From Streptomyces monashensis (GTDB taxonomy: Bacteria; Actinomycetota; Actinomycetes; Streptomycetales; Streptomycetaceae), in contig NZ_MLYO01000083.1 in assembly GCF_001866665.1 (NCBI RefSeq), positions 1 to 39,285 on the forward strand: a stretch of DNA of 39,285 bases, in the 5' to 3' direction. Positions 17,306-25,577 of the stretch are shown piece by piece. The translations under genes and the position numbers were made by a program. Under the pieces are notes generated by a model. That model saw nothing but the letters and a program-made list of their open reading frames with translations. It had not been told where the DNA came from and searched no databases. Position 1 is the stretch's first letter; each line of letters begins with the position of its first letter.

Positions 17306-18197
17306 GGTTCATCGACGAGCACCGGGACCGCTTCGGCGGGGTCGAGCCGATCTGCAGGACGCTCACCGAGCACGACTGCAAGATCGCCCCTTCCACCTAC
17401 TACGCCCACAAGAAACGACTGACCGCCCCGTCCGCACGGTCGGTGCGGGACGCTCGGCTCAAAGAGCTGATCAACCAGGTCCACACCGCCAACTACCGCG
17501 TCTACAGCGCAAGGAAGATCAGGCGCCAGCTGAACCGGCAGGGACACGCCGTGGCCCGCTGCACCATCGAACGCCTGATGCGCGAGCTGGGCATCCAGAC
17601 GGCAGTCCGCGACAAGCGTGTGATCACCACGCTTCCCGGCGGGCAGGTCGAGCAAGCCCCCGACCGTCTCGACCGCGACTTCGTCGCCGCCGCCCCCAAC
17701 CGGTGCTGGGTAGCAGGCTTCACCCATGTGAAGACCTGGTCAGCGACCGTCTACGCCGTGTTCGTCGTGGACACCTTCTCCCGCCGGATCGTCGGCTGGT
17801 CGGCGGCCACCGTCAAGGAGACCGTCTTCGTCCTGGACGCCCTGGAGATGGCGATCTGGCAACGCGACCGCGACCAACAACCCAGCCAGCCAGGCGAGTT
17901 GATCCATCACTCGGATGCCGGATCGCAGTGCACGTCGTTCAAGCTCGCCGAGCACCTGGACGCCGCCGGCATAGCCGCGTCCATCGGCTCGGTCGGCGAC
18001 GCCTACGACAATGCCCTGATGGATCAAGCCCCAGCGCCCTGGAAGACGCTCTCCCAGGTCGAGCTGGCCACCGCCGAATGGGTCGACTGGTACAACCACC
18101 GCCGACTCCAGGTGAGACAGGCCATATCCCGCCTGCCGAGTACGAAGCCAACTACTACACGGAACTCACGAAACCCCAGGTCACAACCACAATCTGA
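17290..18197 (+). pseudogene. IS3-family transposase OrfB, inactivated
   Basis: The integrase-core ORF lies in the -1 frame relative to OrfA (FIDEHRDRFGGVEPICRTLT onward). Three lesions are visible. The first catalytic Asp of the usual WVADFTHV is Gly (CWVAGFTHVKTW, near 17712). After DAYDNALM (near 18020) the stretch that normally carries the catalytic Glu is missing, about 15 residues, and the text resumes in frame at PWKTLSQVELATAEW. After NHRRL (near 18112) one base is lost, so the expected tail GHIPPAEYEANYYTELTKPQ continues in another frame and stops at 18197. The left-over frame runs to 18252. It cannot encode an active transposase. Confidence 0.88.
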
Positions 18198-18206
18198 GAT
18201 CTCTAC

Positions 18207-18224
18207 CGAACCCGGGGCGGTTCA
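18207..18224 (-). repeat. IS3 right terminal inverted repeat
   Basis: CGAACCCGGGGCGGTTCA; its reverse complement matches the left repeat apart from one inserted G. Confidence 0.82.
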
Positions 18225-18413
18225 AAACCCAGGTCAACTCACCAGCCACTGATCAGAAATACCGCTCCTGGACAGCAACTGACGGCAATCGGCACGCGAT
18301 GGACATAACCGCGTCTGTCCGGTGTTGTTCGTCGCTTCCATCAATGTGAAGATCTACGGTCGATCTGCACGGCCCTCCCGATCCCTGTCCCTGCTGACTC
18401 CTAGGCTGCAGGC

Positions 18414-19592
18414 ATGCCCGAACTGACCCTCACCGCCGGCCAGGCGCGCCGGATACTCTTGCGCGCCCAAGGCCTGCTCGGATCTCCGTACGGCAGGCGC
18501 GGCAATCCCCGGGCCGTGCTGCAGCAGCTGGGTGCCGTGCAGCTCGACACCATCTCCGTGCTGGCCCGCTCGCATGAGTTGGTGCCCTACGCCCGACTCG
18601 GCGCGGTCGGCCGCGGAGCGGTGGAGGCGGCGTACTGGCAGCAGACCCGCGCGTTCGAGTACTGGTCGCATGCCGCCTGTGTACTCCCCATCGAAACCTG
18701 GCCGTTGTACGCCTTCCGCCGTCGGGCGTTCGCCGAGCGCGGCCACCGTTGGCACAAGTTGGCCGACAAACAACGCTCCTGCGCCGAAGCGCTGGCCCGC
18801 CTGCGCGGCGAGGGACCGATGACGGCGACCGAGCTGGGCGGCGCGAAGAACGGCGGGCCCTGGTGGGACTGGTCGGAGTCGAAGGTCGCTATCGAGTGGC
18901 TGCTGGACACGGGCGTGGTCGTCTGCACCGAACGCCGAGGCTGGAAGCGGGTGTACGACCTGGCCGAACGGGCGGTGCCGGCCGAACTGCTGGCGCAGGA
19001 CATGGACGACGCGGCCTGCCTGCGCGAGCTCACCGCGCGGGCGGGGACGGCGCTGGGAGTGGCTACGGTGAAGGATCTTGCGGACCACCAACGGCTGACG
19101 GTGAAACAGATCGGCTCGGCGCTGCCCGACAGCGGGCTGGTCGAGGTGCTGGTCGCCGGCTGGGGCAAGGACGGCCATACGGCTACCGCCTGGGCCGACC
19201 CCGCCGCCCTAGAGGAACAGCCGCGCGGCCGGCACCGCACCACGCTGCTCTCGCCCTTCGACTCACTGGTGTGGGACCGGGCGCGCACCGAACGGATCTT
19301 CGGCTTCACCCACCGCCTCGAGGCGTATGTCCCCAAGGAAAAGCGAGTGCATGGCTATTTCGCCATGCCGCTGCTCTCGGGCGGGCGTCTGGTGGGCAGG
19401 GTGGATCCTGCGCGTGAAGGACAGACTTTGGTGGCGCGTCAGGTCTCGCTGACCGGCGCCAAACACATACCGGCTGCGGCGAAAGCGCTGCGAGAGGCCG
19501 CCGAATGGGTCGGCTGCACGTACGTACGCGCCGAGCGGGTGCTGCCCGAAGCACTCGCCGCACCGTTTGCCGCCGCGCTCGCTGCGACCTGA
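18414..19592 (+). CDS. YcaQ-like winged-helix DNA glycosylase (HTH_42 family)
   Basis: 392-residue protein of the AlkZ/YcaQ family, which unhooks bulky or cross-linking N7-alkylguanine lesions from DNA. The catalytic loop reads GAVQLDTISVLARSHELV, with a Q-x-D motif at residues 43-45. Q-x-D marks the YcaQ-like branch, whereas the AlkZ branch (azinomycin self-resistance) has Q-x-Q. Other family blocks are visible: AFEYWSHAACVLPIETWPLY near 80, a winged-helix section (WDWSESKVAIEWLLDTGVVV), LLSPFDSLVWDR and LEAYVPKEKRVHGYFAMPLL. Length is normal. It stands alone and is not obviously tied to the downstream cluster, though a repair role against an electrophilic product cannot be excluded. Confidence 0.88.
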   Translation: MPELTLTAGQARRILLRAQGLLGSPYGRRGNPRAVLQQLGAVQLDTISVLARSHELVPYARLGAVGRGAVEAAYWQQTRAFEYWSHAACVLPIETWPLYAFRRRAFAERGHRWHKLADKQRSCAEALARLRGEGPMTATELGGAKNGGPWWDWSESKVAIEWLLDTGVVVCTERRGWKRVYDLAERAVPAELLAQDMDDAACLRELTARAGTALGVATVKDLADHQRLTVKQIGSALPDSGLVEVLVAGWGKDGHTATAWADPAALEEQPRGRHRTTLLSPFDSLVWDRARTERIFGFTHRLEAYVPKEKRVHGYFAMPLLSGGRLVGRVDPAREGQTLVARQVSLTGAKHIPAAAKALREAAEWVGCTYVRAERVLPEALAAPFAAALAAT

Positions 19593-19619
19593 TCAACCTG
19601 ACTGACCGACGCCGACTGC

Positions 19620-19965
19620 ATGTTCACTCTCCAGGGGATAAGGTGCAGGGCGCCGATCAGGACGAGAAGGTCGGTGAAGAGCATGCCGACCACGTTGAGG
19701 GGCAGGTTGCTGGTCAGTCCCGGTACGGCGAGACCGACTGCGAGCCCGAGTACGCCGATGAGCATGGCCGCCCGGCTTGCCGGCCCCGCTGACAAGGCGC
19801 GGGGCCGGCAGGCCGACCACGAGGCCCGTGATGCCGGAGCACCCAAGCAGGAGGCGTACTCACCTCGGTGAGATCCAGGGGGCCACCGAGAGCGACGATG
19901 GGAAGGGCGGTCTGGAAGGCTCCTGGCGCTGAAGAGGAAGACGAGGCCGTCTTTGACTGTCGTCT
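19620..19965 (-). pseudogene. Decayed membrane-protein gene
   Basis: On the minus strand, membrane-helix-like segments are spread over different frames: FQTALPIVALGGPLDLTEV near 19870-19925 in one, and MLIGVLGLAVGLAVPGLTSN followed by VGMLFTDLLVLIGALHLIPW near 19640-19770 in another. No single frame is continuous. This looks like an integral membrane protein broken by several frameshifts; I cannot name the family. The rest of 19593-20084 shows nothing else. Confidence 0.45.
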
Positions 19966-20084
19966 TTGACGCGCCGGTAGCCGTCGTCGTGGTCGACGAG
20001 GTTTCCCCACGCTCGCCTGACGCCGGAACGCGGGTGGCCACCGGCGAACCGGTGGCCATCCGCGTGGCCCGCGAGGCGCTCGGG

Positions 20085-21398
20085 CTACGCCTTGAAGACG
20101 CCCCGGTTGCAGCGCAGCACCGCCACGACGACGGCGACGATGACCGCCGTGATGACGGCCGTCCCTACGACCGAGCCGGTGGCGGCGAAGATGCCGCCGC
20201 AACCTGCCACGCCCAGCGCCGCACCCACCGCGAGGGCCGTCTCCTGGAGGGCCGCGGCGCGCGCGACGTCCTTCGGCGGGACGCTGCCCAGCAGGTAGGC
20301 GTCGCCGGAGGCCATGGAGACGCCGACTCCGAGGCCGATCAGGAAGCTGGCGGGCCACAGGCCGACGAAGGCGGCCACGACAAGGCCGACGGCGCAGGTG
20401 GCCAGGCTGACCTGGAGCATGTGCACCGCGGTGAAGCGGGCCTGGATCTTGTGGAACGCGAACCCGCCGAGGGAGACCCACAGGGCCAGCACGGACACCG
20501 GCAGGATCGACAGGAGCGAGTCGGCCTCCGCGCTGAACAGAAAGACTGATCCCGTGTAGCTGGCGGAACTCACGACGAGCGCGAGCGAGGGCGCGCCGAG
20601 CCGGGAGAAGCTGAGCATGCGTACGTCGATGAGCGGGTCGCGCGAGCGGAGTTGCCGCGTGCAGAAGACCGTCAGGACCAGGCAGCCCGCGGCCGTCGCG
20701 AGGACGCGCCCGATGGCGGCGCCATGGCTTTGCAGACCGGCCACGAAGAGTCCGAAGCCCACAAAGGCGAGGGCGGAGGAGGCGACGTCGACCTTGGTCG
20801 ACGAGGCCTGTCCCAGGGTGATGCCGCGCAGCAGTGCGGTGGCGAGCACTCCGCAGACCAGGGCGACGGCGGCGGGCAGCCAGAAGAGCATCGTGTAGGC
20901 GTCCATGCCGATGAACGCCCGGCCGATCAGAGGTCCCGCACCGGCTCCGATGCTGTACGTGGTGATCCACAGGGAGTAGCCGAGAGTGCGCTCCGACGTC
21001 TCGGGTAGTCCGCCGATGACCGAGGCGACGCTGGAGACGATCAGCGCGTAGCCGAAGCCTTGGATGAACCGGCTCGCCGTCCACGTCGCTGCCGAGTCCA
21101 GCAGTGCGGGACTCGCCCCCGCGAGGGTGAAGATGAAGAGGCCGGTCGCCAGCGTCACGCCGGGACCCAGGCGTGCGCCCAGACGCGAGCCGAGGACGAC
21201 GCTGGAGGCGAGGGCGATCGTGTACCCGTCGATGAACCACAGGCGCCATGAGTCGGTCAGGACTGGCAGGTCGTAGGCGATGGAGTTGAACAGCGTGGAG
21301 TCCACACCGCCCAGGAACATGGGGACCAGCAGCAGCGGGAAGAGGACCTTCTTCGACACGGCGGTGGACCGCGCTGGAGCAAGGACAGTTCCGGCCAT
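20085..21398 (-). CDS. MFS transporter (DHA2-like multidrug exporter)
   Basis: 437-residue integral membrane protein, hydrophobic throughout, with about 14 predicted helices in the style of the drug:H+ antiporter-2 family. Typical pieces are LLVPMFLGGVDSTLFNSIAY (first helix, with the acidic residue of this family), WFIDGYTIALASSVVLGSRL, RFIQGFGYALIVSSVASVIG and the late helix ILPVSVLALWVSLGGFAF. ATG 21398 has a GAGG about nine bases upstream. A pair of 17-bp palindromes lies about 190-245 bp upstream, matching a pair before the CGNR regulator, so the exporter is probably co-regulated with the cluster. Likely role: export of the product. Confidence 0.92.
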   Translation of the reverse strand: MAGTVLAPARSTAVSKKVLFPLLLVPMFLGGVDSTLFNSIAYDLPVLTDSWRLWFIDGYTIALASSVVLGSRLGARLGPGVTLATGLFIFTLAGASPALLDSAATWTASRFIQGFGYALIVSSVASVIGGLPETSERTLGYSLWITTYSIGAGAGPLIGRAFIGMDAYTMLFWLPAAVALVCGVLATALLRGITLGQASSTKVDVASSALAFVGFGLFVAGLQSHGAAIGRVLATAAGCLVLTVFCTRQLRSRDPLIDVRMLSFSRLGAPSLALVVSSASYTGSVFLFSAEADSLLSILPVSVLALWVSLGGFAFHKIQARFTAVHMLQVSLATCAVGLVVAAFVGLWPASFLIGLGVGVSMASGDAYLLGSVPPKDVARAAALQETALAVGAALGVAGCGGIFAATGSVVGTAVITAVIVAVVVAVLRCNRGVFKA

Positions 21399-21585
21399 GG
21401 CAGACCTCGTCTCAGTTGGCTTTCTTCGGCGAGCGCAGCAGAGGGAAGACCACTGCGACGACGCCCGGCAGGACTGCTAAATCCGCCGTCGGTCTTCTCT
21501 CTACGAGCCCGGTGGGGCGGGCGTGCGCCGCCGGGCACTCAGGGCTGGTTCTCGAGGGCGCCATGAAGTCTCCGAGTCGATGTGA

Positions 21586-21602
21586 AACCACCTAAGGCGG
21601 TT
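21586..21602. promoter_or_regulatory. 17-bp palindromic operator, MFS-side copy 1
   Basis: AACCACCTAAGGCGGTT, symmetric around its central base with one mismatched pair. The same pattern recurs at 21627, 22993 and 23033. It lies upstream of the leftward MFS gene. Confidence 0.7.
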
Positions 21603-21626
21603 CTACCAGTCTGTGATTCTCGTGGC

Positions 21627-21643
21627 AACCAGCCAAGCCGGTT
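21627..21643. promoter_or_regulatory. 17-bp palindromic operator, MFS-side copy 2
   Basis: AACCAGCCAAGCCGGTT, a weaker copy whose start is 41 bases from that of copy 1, about four helical turns. Confidence 0.6.
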
Positions 21644-21726
21644 CCACGCTCCCGCCCGGGGTGCCTCGCGAGTAACGTGCCGGAGCCGACCCCGCGGCGG
21701 ACCGGCGGCCGGAACTACGCAACCCG

Positions 21727-21777
21727 GGCCCCGGCCCGTGCGGCGCCCGGAGAGAGGGCGCGGACACGGCCGGGGCC
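21727..21777 (-). terminator. GC-rich hairpin after the EctD gene
   Basis: A long, slightly interrupted stem combines GGCCCCGGCC/GGCCGGGGCC, CGTG/CACG and GCGCCC/GGGCGC around a seven-base loop. It lies about 40 bases beyond the stop of the leftward EctD-like gene and before the MFS operators. No U-tract. Confidence 0.6.
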
Positions 21778-21815
21778 GGCACAGCCTCACCTGTACGGCG
21801 ACGGGCGCGGGTGTC

Positions 21816-22718
21816 CTACATGCCTCGCGGGGAGGGGAATTCGCGGTTGCTGAGGTACTGCGGACGCGGCGCGTCCGCGGCGTAGGGCGCCCCCAGTGTG
21901 TTCTCCACGCTGTTGTAGACGATGAAGATGTTCGAGCGCGCGAACGGCGAGAGGTTCCCGTTGGAGCCGTGCAGCAGGTTGGAGTCGAACATCACTGCGG
22001 AGCCGGCGGGACCCGTGATCTGCTCGATCCCGTGCTCCTCCGCCATGCGCGTCAGGTGCTTGCGGTCCGGGGAGCCGACACTGGGAGCGGCCACGCGAAG
22101 CGACTCCTTGTGGTAGTTCTGCGGAGTGGCCCCGACCGTGGGGACGAACGTCTTGTGGGTGCCGGGCATGACCATGAGCGGGCCGTTGAACGGGTGGTTC
22201 TCGGTGAGGGAGATCGAAACGCTGAACGCGCGCGGCCGGGGCATGCCGTCCTCGGAGTGCCAGGTCTCGAAGTCGGAGTGCCAGTGGAACGGGGCGCCGC
22301 CGAACCCCGGCTTGTAGTTGACCCGGCTCTGGTGGACGTAGACCTCGGAGCCGAGTACCTGGCGGGCGATGTTCATGAGCCGGGGCGACCGGAGCAGCTC
22401 GGCGAAGATCTCGCTGACCTTCTCGACCTCGAAGACGGAACGGACCTCGTCGGAATCCGGTTCCAGGATGACGCGCTCGCTCGCACGCAGCTCCGGGTCC
22501 TCACCGAGGCGCAGGAGTTCGGAGAGGTAGAGGTCCACCTCGTGCACGGAGAGCAGGTCGTCGAGGACCAGGTAGCCGTTGGACTCGTACTGCTGGAGCT
22601 GCTTGCCGTCGAGCGGGCCCGGAGGCTCTCCCCACACCGACGGGTCCGTCCGCGGCTGGGGAACGGCCTCGCCAAGGACTCGGGTCGGATACAGGTCGGG
22701 GCGCTGAGCGACAGTCAT
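21816..22718 (-). CDS. ectD-like: EctD-like ectoine hydroxylase (2-oxoglutarate/Fe(II) dioxygenase)
   Basis: 300-residue member of the phytanoyl-CoA dioxygenase superfamily with the EctD signature FHWHSDFETWHSEDGMP (residues 144-160). The iron ligands His147, Asp149 and His250 match the known His/Asp/His positions of EctD (146/148/248), and SRVNYKPGF and NIFIVYNS are also EctD-like. Family role: hydroxylation of ectoine to 5-hydroxyectoine. ATG 22718 follows AAGGAG by eight bases. Unlike a standard ectABCD operon it is transcribed away from the other ect homologues, separated by three genes, so it may act on a modified ectoine. A 31-nt element 179 bases upstream is shared with the main operon. 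Confidence 0.9.
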   Translation of the reverse strand: MTVAQRPDLYPTRVLGEAVPQPRTDPSVWGEPPGPLDGKQLQQYESNGYLVLDDLLSVHEVDLYLSELLRLGEDPELRASERVILEPDSDEVRSVFEVEKVSEIFAELLRSPRLMNIARQVLGSEVYVHQSRVNYKPGFGGAPFHWHSDFETWHSEDGMPRPRAFSVSISLTENHPFNGPLMVMPGTHKTFVPTVGATPQNYHKESLRVAAPSVGSPDRKHLTRMAEEHGIEQITGPAGSAVMFDSNLLHGSNGNLSPFARSNIFIVYNSVENTLGAPYAADAPRPQYLSNREFPSPRGM

Positions 22719-22897
22719 GTGCTGTTCTCCTTTTCAGGGGAGCGGCGGCTTTTTCTGCCTGTACAGGGGCGCAATTCATCGGCTTGCGGGGCGAGGTTCC
22801 AGAATTCCAAGGCCTTTATTTCCTGCGGCTCACTGGTTCGTCCTCCGGCTCTTTCGATACTGCAAGATCGCAGAGGGCAAAGGAAGGGTCTACGAGT

Positions 22898-22928
22898 GTC
22901 CTGAATCGTCCTTGACCTGATCAGGACC
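22898..22928 (-). promoter_or_regulatory. 31-nt shared upstream element, EctD copy
   Basis: On the minus strand this begins GGTCCTGATCAGGTCA and ends CGATTCAGGAC. It matches the element at 25467-25497 at 24 of 31 positions. Each copy lies about 175-180 bases upstream of its gene (EctD here) and reads towards it. Probably an activator site for a cluster regulator. Confidence 0.6.
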
Positions 22929-22992
22929 GCGAATTGCGTGTCCGCCCACGGGGATGCGGACGCAGGGGGTGCCGCGCCCTCCAGCAGTAAGG

Positions 22993-23009
22993 AACCACCT
23001 GGATCGGTT
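22993..23009. promoter_or_regulatory. 17-bp palindromic operator, CGNR-side copy 1
   Basis: AACCACCTGGATCGGTT, same pattern as the MFS-side copies; 42 bases upstream of the CGNR start. Confidence 0.65.
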
Positions 23010-23032
23010 CTCTTGCTTGTCCTCCGCGTAGC

Positions 23033-23049
23033 AACCGGCTAAGGTGGTT
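23033..23049. promoter_or_regulatory. 17-bp palindromic operator overlapping the CGNR ribosome site
   Basis: AACCGGCTAAGGTGGTT, the copy closest to the first MFS-side site. Its start is 40 bases from that of the previous copy, and it ends two bases before the CGNR GTG start, so its AAGGTGG also serves as the ribosome site. A protein bound here could block transcription and translation starts. Confidence 0.7.
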
Positions 23050-23051
23050 CC

Positions 23052-23627
23052 GTGTCCGTCAAGCAATTCCCCGAGTTCCGTCTTGGCAAGGTGCTGGCGA
23101 CCAGCTTCACGGCGACCCTCACGGAACGCTGCGGTGAACCCGTCGAGCGCATTCCCGTCCCCGAGCGGCTGGTCGACTGGTTGGCGGTCAACGGGCTACG
23201 GGTCGATTCGTGCAGCGACTCCCAGCTGGAGCATGCTCGGCAACTGCGTGAAGCGATCCACGAAGCCGCTACCGCCGTCGCGACGCAGGTCCTCCCTCCC
23301 GCCGCGGCCGTTCAGGTCATCAATGACTGCAGTACGGGCGGCCGGGCCTCGGCGGTCCTTTCGCCCCAGAGCGGAAAGGAGTGGCACCTGGGTTCCGCCT
23401 CCGTCGAGGACGCCCTCAGCGTGATCGCCGCCGACGCGGTCGACATCGTTTCGGGCGCGCGCGAGGGGAGGATGGCGTTGTGCGCGTCCCCGACGTGCCG
23501 GGCCGCCTTCTTCGACACCAGCCGGGGCGCCACGCGCAGATGGTGCGAGATGAACACCTGCGGGAACCGCGAGAAGAAGGCGCGTTTCCTCGCCAACAAG
23601 CGCCGGGACGCGAGCCGCGCCGGCTGA
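23052..23627 (+). CDS. CGNR zinc-finger (ABATE domain) regulator
   Basis: 191-residue protein with an N-terminal ABATE-like domain and a C-terminal CGNR zinc finger: CASPTCRAAFFDTSRGATRR, then WCEMNTCGNREKKARF (residues 144-179). The two CxxxxC/CxxxxC groups and the CGNR box are intact. Family knowledge: such proteins are stress-type transcription regulators, common in actinomycetes. GTG 23052 directly follows a 17-bp palindrome that also occurs upstream of the MFS exporter, so it probably controls itself and the exporter. Confidence 0.88.
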   Translation: MSVKQFPEFRLGKVLATSFTATLTERCGEPVERIPVPERLVDWLAVNGLRVDSCSDSQLEHARQLREAIHEAATAVATQVLPPAAAVQVINDCSTGGRASAVLSPQSGKEWHLGSASVEDALSVIAADAVDIVSGAREGRMALCASPTCRAAFFDTSRGATRRWCEMNTCGNREKKARFLANKRRDASRAG

Positions 23628-23858
23628 GGTCGCGCCGGCGCGGCCTCACCCCCCACGCTCCTGTCTCTTGGCCGTTCCTCTCCGCCGGGGAGGTGCCCGA
23701 CCTGGTCGCACGGTGGCCGGAGCGCCCCGTGTACGACCGTCGCAAGCGGGTAGCCGCGCCGTCGTGGCTCACTGCGATCGTGTCCAACGCCAGGAACGGC
23801 CCCGTGCGTTGGAAGCGGCCCGCGCCGTGGAGTGCTGCTCGCTAGTTCGGAACGCTGC

Positions 23859-23878
23859 CGCTCGACGACCGTCGAGCG
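23859..23878. terminator. Inverted repeat between the CGNR and LuxR genes
   Basis: CGCTCGAC/GTCGAGCG, an 8-bp perfect stem with a four-base loop, in the 339-bp gap 23628-23966. It could end the CGNR transcript or be an operator of the LuxR gene 89 bases downstream. I see no gene in the rest of this gap. Confidence 0.45.
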
Positions 23879-23966
23879 CTGTTGACGACGAGGGCAGGGC
23901 GTAGTTGCCACCAGGCTTCCGCACCCCTCGTCCCGCCACCGCACGCAGGTGCAGAAAGGGAAGCGC

Positions 23967-24950
23967 ATGCTGGCCGTTCTGGGAATCGACGCCACGGCGG
24001 AAATGGTCTACCGCGAGATGCTGGCGCATCCGCAGGAGGGCGTGGCCGAGCTGGTGCGCAGGCTCGAACTGACCGAGCAGGAGGTACGAGGGGCACTCGA
24101 CACCCTCGGCGAGCTGGCCCTGGTGTGGCATTCCATCGAAGACCCCCAGAGCTTCCACGTCGTGGAACCTCACCTCGCCGCGGAGATCCTGCTCGCCAGG
24201 GAACGGGCCGAGCTCGCGGCGCAGCAGCAGCGCGTGCAGGAGGCCCAGGCCGCCGCCGTAAAGCTCAAGTCGGAGTTCACCCAGGAGAGTCCCAAGGAAG
24301 AGGTGCACCGCCTGACCGGGGTCGACTCCGTACGCGACTACTTGGCGGCGCTGCACGACGAGGTCCAGGACGAGCTGCTGACTTTCGCCCCGGGCGGAGC
24401 GCAGACGGAGACCAACCTGCGCAGCTCGCGCCCGATCGCGGACGCCCTGCTCGCGCGCGGAGTACGGATGCGTACCGTGTACCTGGACAGCGTCCGCAAC
24501 GATCCCCTCACGGTCGCGCACGCGGACTGGCTCGCCGAACGTGGCGGTCGCATACGCACCGTGCCCTCGCTGCCGAACCGCCTGATCATCTGCGACAAGA
24601 AGATCGCCATCGTGGCCGTCGACTCGGACGACACCTCGGCTGGGGCGGTGGTCCTCAAGACGGCTGGAGTAGTGTCGTCCCTGTACGCCCTTTTCGAGAA
24701 TGTTTGGCAGGCTGCCCAACCTATGAGCGAGACCGCCCAGCCGAGTGAGGAACCGGGCCTCAGTCCGCAACAACGGGAAGCCCTGCGGCTGTTGTCCCTC
24801 GGGCACACCGACGACTACGTCGCGGCGCGGCTGGGCGTGTCAAGCCGCACGGCACGCCGGATCGCCACGAAGCTCATGGACCACCTCGGCGCGCGAAGCC
24901 GATTCCAGGCCGGCCTGCACGCGGCTGTCAGGGGCCTCATCCGGCCGTGA
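23967..24950 (+). CDS. LuxR-type regulator with TrmB-like N-terminus
   Basis: 327-residue regulator. The N-terminal part is a TrmB/winged-helix-like domain (LGIDATAEMVYREMLAHPQE, LTEQEVRGALDTLGELALVW), followed by a helical linker, a PLD-like middle domain (LTFAPGGAQTETNL, RTVYLDSVRNDPLTVAHADW, LIICDKKIAIVAVD) and a C-terminal LuxR helix-turn-helix (LSPQQREALRLLSLGHTDDY, VSSRTARRIATKLMDHLGAR). This architecture is frequent among cluster-situated regulators in Streptomyces. ATG 23967 follows AAAGGGAAG; an in-frame ATG six codons earlier lacks a site. It sits between the two units carrying the 31-nt element and is the best candidate to bind it. Confidence 0.9.
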   Translation: MLAVLGIDATAEMVYREMLAHPQEGVAELVRRLELTEQEVRGALDTLGELALVWHSIEDPQSFHVVEPHLAAEILLARERAELAAQQQRVQEAQAAAVKLKSEFTQESPKEEVHRLTGVDSVRDYLAALHDEVQDELLTFAPGGAQTETNLRSSRPIADALLARGVRMRTVYLDSVRNDPLTVAHADWLAERGGRIRTVPSLPNRLIICDKKIAIVAVDSDDTSAGAVVLKTAGVVSSLYALFENVWQAAQPMSETAQPSEEPGLSPQQREALRLLSLGHTDDYVAARLGVSSRTARRIATKLMDHLGARSRFQAGLHAAVRGLIRP

Positions 24951-25017
24951 CGGCGCGTACGTCACCGATCGACAGGCAGCCGAAAGGGAATGACCATTCG
25001 AACAGGACACCCCACTC

Positions 25018-25311
25018 ATGTACCTTGTGCAGCTCACCCTCGCACCCCCGGGCGATGCCCACCCGCCCGCTGAGGCTGAGCTCAAGCAGGCGCTCCACGA
25101 CGCGGCGCCGGACATCGTCGAACACGTCAGCGTTCATACTCAGACGCGGCCTCATCTTGTCGTCAGCCTCTTCCTCCGCGCCGCCTCCCTGGACGAGGCC
25201 GAGGCGGCGGCGAAGCGGGTCTGGCAGCATGCGACGGCCAACTGCACCCTCCTGGCCGCGTGGTCCCTGCGGCGGGCCGAAGTACCCCTCCACCCCTACG
25301 ACGTGGAGTGA
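25018..25311 (+). CDS. Small hypothetical protein
   Basis: 97-residue protein beginning MYLVQLTLAPPGDAHPPAEA, with helical segments (LKQALHDAAPDIVEHVSVHT, LDEAEAAAKRVWQHATANCT) and beta-strand-like LVVSLFLRAA. The alternation resembles a small ferredoxin-like alpha/beta fold; no signal peptide, no membrane helix. Codon use is typical for the organism. It follows the LuxR gene by 67 bases in the same direction, so it may be co-transcribed with it. I do not recognise the family. Confidence 0.72.
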   Translation: MYLVQLTLAPPGDAHPPAEAELKQALHDAAPDIVEHVSVHTQTRPHLVVSLFLRAASLDEAEAAAKRVWQHATANCTLLAAWSLRRAEVPLHPYDVE

Positions 25312-25466
25312 GCCCGGCTCCTCCCGACACCCGTGTCACGTCCCGCCGCTACCCGTGCCTGGGCGATGCGTGCGACCTACATGCGCATTTTTGCGTGTCC
25401 AAACGGTCCAGCACGGAGAATGTCGCGATTGCCATGACCCTTTGGCCGGATGACTAATCCGGCCGA

Positions 25467-25497
25467 GGTCCTAAACAGGTCAGGACCGATTTAGGCC
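25467..25497 (+). promoter_or_regulatory. 31-nt shared upstream element, main-operon copy
   Basis: Begins GGTCCTAAACAGGTCA and ends CGATTTAGGCC. It matches the EctD-side element at 22898-22928 at 24 of 31 positions. The 3' edge is 174 bases before the decarboxylase start. GGTCCT and AGGACC inside it form an inverted repeat, and CCTAAA/TTTAGG another. Confidence 0.6.
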
Positions 25498-25577
25498 GAC
25501 CGTCCTCCCTTCCCTCGCCGCTCCGAAGTTCGCAGACTCGTTATCGCCGGACAGCAAACCAGCGAGAGAGGCGAGGC

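Larger units (their letters stand above)
16929..18224 (+). mobile_element. IS3-family insertion sequence, inactive copy
   Basis: An element of 1,296 bp bounded by imperfect inverted repeats and containing the two-frame OrfA/OrfB arrangement of IS3-family elements. OrfA is intact; OrfB has a substituted catalytic residue, an internal deletion and a frameshift. I see no matching target duplication: the bases before the left end (GAG) and after the right end (AAA) differ. It lies between the acyl-CoA dehydrogenase operon and the YcaQ-like gene without breaking a recognisable gene. Confidence 0.88.

Noticed and set aside
18414..19592. AlkZ-type self-resistance glycosylase for a DNA-alkylating product
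   Set aside because: The catalytic motif is Q-x-D, the YcaQ-like type, not the Q-x-Q of AlkZ, and the gene is separated from the cluster by decayed sequence.
19714..21249. 511-codon minus-strand frame overlapping the MFS transporter
   Set aside because: Arg/His/Pro-rich, not membrane-like; the frame at 20085-21398 gives a proper transporter.
21582..22904. 440-codon plus-strand frame opposite the EctD-like gene
   Set aside because: Antisense shadow; EctD on the minus strand has intact catalytic residues and a good ribosome site.
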